NCBI GenBank assembly: GCA_017453605.1
Contig: JAFTEP010000073.1
Location: 1-24,863 of the forward strand
Reading direction: 5' to 3'
DNA: 24,863 bases
From: Clostridia bacterium
GTDB lineage: Bacteria; Bacillota; Clostridia; Oscillospirales; SIG627
A program made the position numbers and the translations under genes. The notes under the pieces were generated by a model. It was not told the DNA's origin, did not search any database, and saw only the letters and a list, made by a program, of their open reading frames with translations. This document shows, piece after piece, positions 15,906-21,941 of this stretch (the stretch's first letter is position 1; the number at the start of each line of letters is the position of its first letter).

Positions 15906-18900
15906 TTTCCGACTCCTCCTCTCTCATAGCTGCGTAGACCGCGTCTCGGTCATTCTCGAAGGTCAAAAGCTTCTTTGTCGGCTCGCTCTCGAATTTGCAG
16001 ACAGCCCCGAACGGGCAGTATTCGCAGCTGTCGTGCCCGTATGCGAACGGGTCGGGGGCGATCTTGCCTTTTCTTATCCTGTCTCCGAGCTCTTTGAGCT
16101 TTTTTTCCGTATGGTTTTTCAAGAGCGACATTTCTTCGAGAGTGGTCAGCATCTTTTTCAGATCTTTAGTCTCTATGAAAAGCCCCTCTTCTTCCGACGC
16201 GGTCGCCTTTTTCACCTCGGGATCATCGAGCACGATCCCGTTGGGCTTGAGCGTCTCCAGAAGCATATCCTCGGCGCTCTTATCTTTGGACGGACGATTC
16301 GGAGAGGAAGTCTTCGCCGGAACGTATAGAACTCCCGCCGGGAGAACGTCTTTTCTCTTGCCGTCGAGCTTTATTTTGCCTGAGCTGAGGGCGAAAAGAT
16401 ATATCAGCATCTGCATCCCGAGTCCGTTGAACACGTCGGTGAGAGAAAACTTGTTGTCGGACCCCGTCTTGTAGTCGATGACTCTCACGTATTCTTTTCC
16501 GTCAGGGTCGGTGAAGCGGTCTATCCTGTCGATCTTTCCGGTCACTTCCATTTTCGAGCCGTCCGGCAGATCTATCCTGCAGGCGTCCGTGTCCCTGCCG
16601 ATCACGGCCTCCAGCATCACCGGTCTGAATCCCGGCACCCTGAGCTGGTTCAGGATGCTCTTCATCACCGCGAACAGTCTTTTTTTCGACGAGAAGAGCA
16701 GGAAGTCGAATTTGCCCGCGTCAGGGCTCTGTCTCAGACCTCTCTCGGACGCGTATTCCTCGACGAGCCTGTCAGCCTCGGCTTTGAGGAATCCGTCGTC
16801 GAGCTCGTCCGGATCCTTTCCCGCGTCTATTATGGCCTGCAGGAATTTCTCGAGGATCTCGTGAGTCATCGTGCCGTCGTTCGAGTTGTCCGGGAACGCG
16901 CTCGCAGGGCGTTTCAGCCTCAGGCAGTGATTGAGAAAGTATTTGTATCTGCACTCGACGTAATCCTTTATTTTGCTCTGGCTCATCGTCAACCTTTGGG
17001 GATCCGTCTGCGCGGGACCTTTGAGATCTATCGCGGAATCACAAAAAACTCTTGCGCGGTTGACTGCTTCGAGCCTTTTGTCGCCTTTGAACCGCTCCTC
17101 CAGAAATTTTTCGAGCGGAGCGTCAGAGCCGAGATGAGCGCAGTAGAAATCGAAAGCCTCCTTGTCGCAGACCGGGACTTCGCTTTCGGGATCGTATTTA
17201 ATAAGCTTTTTGCCCTCGAACGCGTTCAGCGCGCTGAGGATGAAAACGGAAGGTTTGTCGTCGCTTTTCTGAGACGAACTCATCCTCTCGTGGCAGGTCA
17301 GAAACAGTTTTTCCGTCGGTGTGCGCACGAGCTGATCGAACAGGAAGTATTCATCCTGCAGCGACTCCTCCGGCGAGAGGGACAGGTCGATGAAGTTCTC
17401 CCTGAAAAAGTTCCTCTCCGCGCCGCTGAGAACTCCCGGCTGTCTGTCCTCGAGAGGGAAGAGCGCGTTGTTGAGCCCGAGCACGAACAGCGCCCGCACC
17501 CCGCTCATTCTCACGAACGACGCCTCGCCGACCGTCACGCAGTCCGGCGCGGGCGGCAGAGTGCCGCTCTCGCAGCCGCTGAGCGCGAGCCTGAGATCGT
17601 CCGCGAATTCCTTCGCCGTGCATTTCTGATCCCCGAGAGTGAGTTCCGTCTGATTCAGTGCTTCAAGGAGCGCGTTCCACTGTGTGCAGATCTCGTCCGC
17701 CTCTTCGAGGCTGTCGGCGTCCGTTGTTTCTCTGAGAGCGTCCGTCTTTTTTCTTATCGCCGCTTCCGCGCCGGTGTCGGTCAGAAGTTCGCACAGCGCT
17801 TTCAGCTTTTCGCGCACAGTCCCGGCCGCGCCGAGAGAGGCGGCAAGCTTTTTTATCGGCGAGATCATTTTTCTTCTCGCGGCGTTCACGGCGTCTAACA
17901 GAGCCGGATCGCGCTCGTCTGCGCTGACGGAATATCCCTCGGGGGGCATAACAAGATCGCCGTCCGAAAGCCAGGCGCTCCCCGAAAGGTTCCACATCCG
18001 GGCGTAGGCGTCGAGAGAAAACTCTTCTTCTTTTTCGAGCCCCGAAAGCCCGGTGCGGAGGTATTTTGAGAAGGTCCCCGGGCGTCTGTCGCCCGCGGCG
18101 ATGTCGCAGGCGCTCATGATGAGTCTCGCCGGCGGAGTCTCGGCGGCGCTCTTTATCACCGCTGTGTGGAGCGGTATGTCGTAGCTCTCGAAGAGATCCG
18201 GCGCGAGCTTCGAGTAGACGTCGCTCCCGCGGAAGGTCAGGGCGATCTGGGAGTACTTCATCCCGCCCATCACGAGCTTTCTTATGCTCGAAGCGGCAAA
18301 TCTCAGCTCGTCGTACGCGTCCTCGCACTTGACGACCTCCACCGCTTCGCTGTCGCAGTCGGATCTTCCTTCCTTTCCCGAGAGCGCCTTAGACAGATGC
18401 GAGAGGGCGGGGGAGGCGGCGCCGCAGGGCAGGAACTCGTCTTCGTATTCCCCGAACGAGGCGATCTTTCTCGCGGCGACGGCGGCTCTGACGCCGAAGC
18501 CCTCGCCGGAAAGATCTTTTTCCTCGGCGAAGAACCCTACCCAGACCTCCTTCGCCTGATCGCATATACGGCGGATGATCTGATACTGGTCCGCGGTGAA
18601 ATCGTAAAACCCTTCGATGAAAACGTACGTGTCTTCAAAAAAGTGCGTCCGGTCGAGCCTGTCTTTCAGCCGGGCGTTCTCTTTCACGCTGTCGTCCCAG
18701 CAGAGCCCTATGAGCTCTCTGTATCTTCTGAAAAGCATCGCGAGCTCCGTCAGCTTCATCGCGGTGTCCGGGCGTTCCTCGGCGCAGATAGAGGCGAGCT
18801 CCTCCAGCCTGTCGGGCGTCACGCCGCAGTCGGAAAACTCGTCTATCTGTTTTAAAAGCCTCTCAACGGCGGCGGGCCTGTCGGCGCGCGGAGCGAGGGT

Positions 18901-19212
18901 CTTCAGTTCCCCGGCGAGCGAAGAGAGCGCCCTGGAAAGCGTCAGAAGCCGCCCGGTCTTCGTGACCTGGCGGAAGCTCAGCCCCCCGGTCTCCCGGAAC
19001 ACCCGGTTGGGAAGCCTTGAGAAGTTTATTGTCTCGAGAAAGAAATTCGACCCCGCGTCAAACCTCGCCGCGGCTCTCGCCTCGAAGCCGACCGTGATCT
19101 GCTCCGGCACGATGAGAAAGATCCTTTTTTCTTCCTTCAGCTTTTCTTCGATCAGCCCGAAAACGCGCTCCACGCGCCTTTCGGACTCCCTGCAGAATAT
19201 CCTGTGCAGCAT
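15895..19212 (-). CDS. addB: ATP-dependent helicase/nuclease subunit B (AddB), lacking the Walker A motif
   Basis: The 1,105-residue product is the second subunit of AddAB. It has the inactivated helicase-like fold typical of AddB (FLIVPEQITVGFEARAA near residue 33, VFIEGFYDFTADQYQII near 200) and a C-terminal RecB-type nuclease domain with GKIDRIDRF (about 890) and VIDYKTGSD (about 913). The 4Fe-4S ligands are visible as Cys754 in ECRYKYF and Cys1063, Cys1066 and Cys1072 in CEYCPFGAVC, the known C...C-x2-C-x5-C arrangement. The N terminus reads MLHRIFCRESERRVERVFG, where many AddB proteins have a GRAGSGKT-type Walker A. RexB proteins of lactic acid bacteria also lack it. AAAGGA precedes the ATG. 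No room is left for an upstream extension, since a terminator ends 35 bases away. Confidence 0.94.
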   Translation of the reverse strand: MLHRIFCRESERRVERVFGLIEEKLKEEKRIFLIVPEQITVGFEARAAARFDAGSNFFLETINFSRLPNRVFRETGGLSFRQVTKTGRLLTLSRALSSLAGELKTLAPRADRPAAVERLLKQIDEFSDCGVTPDRLEELASICAEERPDTAMKLTELAMLFRRYRELIGLCWDDSVKENARLKDRLDRTHFFEDTYVFIEGFYDFTADQYQIIRRICDQAKEVWVGFFAEEKDLSGEGFGVRAAVAARKIASFGEYEDEFLPCGAASPALSHLSKALSGKEGRSDCDSEAVEVVKCEDAYDELRFAASSIRKLVMGGMKYSQIALTFRGSDVYSKLAPDLFESYDIPLHTAVIKSAAETPPARLIMSACDIAAGDRRPGTFSKYLRTGLSGLEKEEEFSLDAYARMWNLSGSAWLSDGDLVMPPEGYSVSADERDPALLDAVNAARRKMISPIKKLAASLGAAGTVREKLKALCELLTDTGAEAAIRKKTDALRETTDADSLEEADEICTQWNALLEALNQTELTLGDQKCTAKEFADDLRLALSGCESGTLPPAPDCVTVGEASFVRMSGVRALFVLGLNNALFPLEDRQPGVLSGAERNFFRENFIDLSLSPEESLQDEYFLFDQLVRTPTEKLFLTCHERMSSSQKSDDKPSVFILSALNAFEGKKLIKYDPESEVPVCDKEAFDFYCAHLGSDAPLEKFLEERFKGDKRLEAVNRARVFCDSAIDLKGPAQTDPQRLTMSQSKIKDYVECRYKYFLNHCLRLKRPASAFPDNSNDGTMTHEILEKFLQAIIDAGKDPDELDDGFLKAEADRLVEEYASERGLRQSPDAGKFDFLLFSSKKRLFAVMKSILNQLRVPGFRPVMLEAVIGRDTDACRIDLPDGSKMEVTGKIDRIDRFTDPDGKEYVRVIDYKTGSDNKFSLTDVFNGLGMQMLIYLFALSSGKIKLDGKRKDVLPAGVLYVPAKTSSPNRPSKDKSAEDMLLETLKPNGIVLDDPEVKKATASEEEGLFIETKDLKKMLTTLEEMSLLKNHTEKKLKELGDRIRKGKIAPDPFAYGHDSCEYCPFGAVCKFESEPTKKLLTFENDRDAVYAAMREEESENER

Positions 19213-19244
19213 TCTTTTTCCTTTCGGATCATTTGTTTTTATGG

Positions 19245-19287
19245 GGAAAAACGTCCCGGCGGATCAAAATGGATCCGCGGGACGTTT
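19245..19287 (-). terminator. Intrinsic terminator after the lipoprotein gene
   Basis: A 16-bp stem with one bulged G pairs 19249-19265 with 19272-19287 around a six-base loop. On the minus strand it is followed by further T residues and CCCC. It lies just after the lipoprotein stop (19293) and 35 bases before the addB start, so it separates the MATE-lipoprotein unit from addBA. Confidence 0.8.
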
Positions 19288-19292
19288 GAACT

Positions 19293-19799
19293 TCATTCAA
19301 GACCGTAGTCGAAATACTTCCCGACAAGCTCCCGATATGACCCTGGCGAGCTGAACGATCCATGGAATGAGCGGACGGTCCCGTCGGAACGGTATTCTCC
19401 TATGTATCCCGAATGTGTGTTTTCGGCGTAGTTTGCCCAGACGATCAGAAACGATCCGTCGTCATATTTCAAACGTATGCAGACGTCCTTCGGGGAATCG
19501 TAGGCGTAGTATTTGTTCAGGATGTCCTCTTTTGAAAACGCGTCGAGGAAGTCTTCGATCTTTTCGCCGGACAGCGTCTCCAGGACCGTGACCCGGGAAG
19601 AGTCGAACGGCTTCAGACTGCCGGACTGATCCGGCACCCAGGTTAAAAAGCGCTTCTGATCCGGATTTGAGTATTCGATAAGATCGACTCCGGTCACGCC
19701 TGACAGTTTTTCCCGGTCAAGATGATACGATCCGGGATCGCAGGCGCAGAGAATAAAGCACAGCACTGTCAGAACGGAAAGCGTCAGGGCTTTTTTCAT
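19293..19799 (-). CDS. Small predicted lipoprotein of unknown function
   Basis: The 168-residue product starts with a lysine-containing signal sequence and a lipobox-like site (ILCAC, Cys at residue 20), so it is probably anchored to the outer face of the membrane. The mature part is polar and aromatic-rich, with motifs such as TGVDLIEY, DVCIRLKYDDGSFLIVW and SGYIGEYRSDG. These suggest a small beta-rich domain but match no family I recognise. AAAGGAGG lies seven bases before the ATG, a strong ribosome binding site. The gene is 45 bases downstream of the MATE fusion on the same strand, so the two are probably co-transcribed and end at the terminator at 19245-19287. Codon use matches the neighbours. 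Confidence 0.8.
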   Translation of the reverse strand: MKKALTLSVLTVLCFILCACDPGSYHLDREKLSGVTGVDLIEYSNPDQKRFLTWVPDQSGSLKPFDSSRVTVLETLSGEKIEDFLDAFSKEDILNKYYAYDSPKDVCIRLKYDDGSFLIVWANYAENTHSGYIGEYRSDGTVRSFHGSFSSPGSYRELVGKYFDYGLE

Positions 19800-19844
19800 C
19801 GAAAGACCTCCTTTTTTTATTTTTTCAAAAAAGGTCCGGTTTTC

Positions 19845-21599
19845 TCACATAACGAGCGTGAGGTTGTTGAGGCCGAGGGAGTTGACGTAATTTGCGTCCT
19901 TCACGGTCTTCATGACCATCCTGATCCCGATATGAGAGAAGGGATCCTCGTCCTTTTCGTGAAGCTTCATGTAGTCGACCGGATCGAAGCCTACGCAGTC
20001 GTCGCGCACGCGTATGAGGCGTTTGCCGTCACCGAAGAGCAGTCTCACGTCTACGGTATGCTTTTTGGAATCCTTCGTGAAGCCGTGTTCTATGATGTTG
20101 ACGACCGTCTCCTCTATGCAGAGGGAAATGAGGTTCGCCTCTCTTTCGCTTAGCCCGCGCGCTCTGCAGAACTCGCCCGCCTTGAGGGAGGCGCCGATCG
20201 CATCCTCTGAGGATCTCACCGTGAACTCGCGGCATTCGTCCTCTGACGCTCCGAAGCAGTCCGGCAGCCAGGCGAAGGTCTCCGAGGAGAGGGAGATTTT
20301 TTTGCGCCTTATCCAGACCGTCGCGGCGGCGAGGGCGAGGGTGCAGGTCTCACCGCAGATGAACGCGAGCCAGACTCCGTTCTGCGCGAAAAATCTGCTG
20401 AGGATGAATCCGAACGCGGTGGGGAAGATGAAGCACTGGAAGAGCGAGATCATATAGGTGATCTTTATGCGGTTTGTGCCCTGGAAGTAGTTTTTCAGGG
20501 CGGTGTTGAGCGTGCTCGGCAGCAGGCTCAGCGAGAAGAGGATCAGTCCGAGCACCGCCATATCCTTTCTGACCGAGACCCCGGCGATGAACAGTCCCGC
20601 GAGCGGAGAGGAGAGCGCCGCGGTCGCCGCGGTGACGCAGACGGCGGTTATTACAGAACAGCGCGTCATCGTCTTCACGAGAACGAAAAGCGAAGTCCTG
20701 TCCTCGTCGGTGAAGAAGATGCTCGAGAGCATCAGCGCGACAGCGCCTATACCCGCGCTGAAGCAGTAGCAGATGTTCCCGACCGTGGACACGACCGAAT
20801 ACGCGGCGACCGCGTCCTTTCCGTTCGGGACGGAGATCAGGATCTGATTGAAGATGAACACCATCAGAACGAGCCCCGCCTGGTTTATGACGGTCGGAAC
20901 GCCGTATGAAAACATCTGTGCGGCGATCTTTCTCTTGAACCTTTTGAAGCTGAAACTGAACATACAGTCCTTTTTTAAAAAGACCGTCCCACCGACGATG
21001 AGCGCCAGATAGTAGCTCAGGCTCGAAGCGAGTCCCATGCCGAGCATATCGAGCTTCACCACCGTCACGTTGAGGACATCGAACAAAACGTCGGAGAAGG
21101 TCATTAACCCAACCGCGGCGATCAGTCTGGTCTGATTCCCTGAGAGCTGCATATACGGCACCATTATCTGCGCGAGCAGGAAGGCCGGTGCGCCGATTAT
21201 GAAGCCGCGAAGGTATTCCTGAGTGAGTTTAAATACTTCTCCCGCCCCGGGATCGGCGCCGAGGAGCTGCGCGATCGGACCGGTGAGGGAGAAAACGACC
21301 GCGAGCCCGACCAAAGAGACGGTCCCGGCGATGATGAGGGACGTCGAGAAGCAGACGTTCGTCCCTTCTCTGTCGCCGCTGCCGACGGTCCTGCCGCAGA
21401 TGACCTGGATCCCGGCGGTCATCATGCTTCCGACGGCGGCGAACACCATCAAAACAGGGCTTGCCAGCCCGTAGGCGGTCATCGCGTCCTGCGCGAGGAA
21501 ACGCCCGATCATTATGCTGTCGATCAGCATACAGATCATGACGGTCATCGCGCTGAGTACCTGAGTGACTAGCATATGTCGGAAAAGTTTTCTTATCAT
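19845..21599 (-). CDS. MATE-family transporter fused to a C-terminal RsbW-like (HATPase_c_2) domain
   Basis: The 584-residue product has two parts. Residues 1 to about 445 form a twelve-helix MATE multidrug/toxin exporter, with the two related halves each starting with helix patterns such as IDSIMIGRFLAQDAMTAYG and GVPTVINQAGLVLM. MATE carriers usually exchange Na+ or H+ for drugs or metabolites. Residues about 460-584 resemble GHKL ATPases of the serine-kinase anti-sigma type. They show an N box (CIEETVVNIIEHGF, about 488-501), a D box (VRDDCVGFDP, about 532) and a glycine box (HIGIRMVMKTV, about 556), ending in NSLGLNNLTLVM. A plain MATE would be about 450 residues. Because MATE transport is ion-driven, the ATPase domain is more likely regulatory, which is inference. 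AGAGG precedes the ATG. Confidence 0.88.
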   Translation of the reverse strand: MIRKLFRHMLVTQVLSAMTVMICMLIDSIMIGRFLAQDAMTAYGLASPVLMVFAAVGSMMTAGIQVICGRTVGSGDREGTNVCFSTSLIIAGTVSLVGLAVVFSLTGPIAQLLGADPGAGEVFKLTQEYLRGFIIGAPAFLLAQIMVPYMQLSGNQTRLIAAVGLMTFSDVLFDVLNVTVVKLDMLGMGLASSLSYYLALIVGGTVFLKKDCMFSFSFKRFKRKIAAQMFSYGVPTVINQAGLVLMVFIFNQILISVPNGKDAVAAYSVVSTVGNICYCFSAGIGAVALMLSSIFFTDEDRTSLFVLVKTMTRCSVITAVCVTAATAALSSPLAGLFIAGVSVRKDMAVLGLILFSLSLLPSTLNTALKNYFQGTNRIKITYMISLFQCFIFPTAFGFILSRFFAQNGVWLAFICGETCTLALAAATVWIRRKKISLSSETFAWLPDCFGASEDECREFTVRSSEDAIGASLKAGEFCRARGLSEREANLISLCIEETVVNIIEHGFTKDSKKHTVDVRLLFGDGKRLIRVRDDCVGFDPVDYMKLHEKDEDPFSHIGIRMVMKTVKDANYVNSLGLNNLTLVM

Positions 21600-21638
21600 C
21601 TGTTTTTCCTCTTTCGGATTTTTTCATCTTATCTATGG

Positions 21639-21667
21639 ATTATACAGCATTTCGGCGCTTTTTTCAA
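21639..21667 (-). promoter_or_regulatory. Promoter for the MATE fusion gene
   Basis: On the minus strand TTGAAA (21667-21662), a 17-base spacer and a perfect TATAAT (21644-21639) form a strong sigma-A-type promoter about 40 bases before the ATG at 21599. Confidence 0.75.
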
Positions 21668-21677
21668 CACAAAATTG

Positions 21678-21713
21678 CGCCGATCGCCGTTTTTCGCGTT
21701 TTTTTCGCCGATC
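21678..21713. repeat. Direct repeat CGCCGATC, possible operator
   Basis: Two exact copies of CGCCGATC (21678-21685, 21706-21713) start 28 bases apart, just upstream of the -35 box of the minus-strand promoter. They could bind a regulator, but eight bases in a GC-biased genome may match by chance. Confidence 0.25.
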
Positions 21714-21822
21714 CGTCTTCCCTTGCCGCGACAGAGCGGTCCATTTGACTTCGTTCAGGTATAAAATCGTGGCTTTTTTGTACAGAATAATTGTTTTTTT
21801 GTTCTCCGAAGGGGGTTTTCTG

Positions 21823-21851
21823 TTGACAATTTCAAATCTCTTTATTATAAT
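21823..21851 (+). promoter_or_regulatory. Perfect consensus sigma-A promoter for the secreted protein gene
   Basis: TTGACA (21823-21828), exactly 17 bases, and TATAAT (21846-21851) match the consensus at every position. Transcription would begin near 21858, leaving a leader of about 84 bases before the ATG at 21942. Confidence 0.88.
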
Positions 21852-21941
21852 ATTTTCGGATCGTGTGGACGTGTTTGGCAAGACCCGTTTCGGCCTGCGC
21901 CGAGCTCGTCCGGACAAAATAAGAGACAGGAGAACGAAACT

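Larger units (their letters stand above)
21600..21941. other. 342-base intergenic region between divergent genes
   Basis: No convincing gene is seen. The AT-rich spacer holds one promoter facing each way, a direct repeat of CGCCGATC (21678-21685 and 21706-21713), and the 5' leader of the secreted protein gene. That leader has a small TCGGC-CTGC-GCCGA hairpin and an AGGAG ribosome binding site (21928-21932). Confidence 0.7.

Noticed and set aside
16861..17898. A 345-codon plus-strand frame inside addB
   Set aside because: It is Arg/Glu/Val-rich, has no convincing ribosome binding site and overlaps conserved AddB sequence, so it is a shadow.
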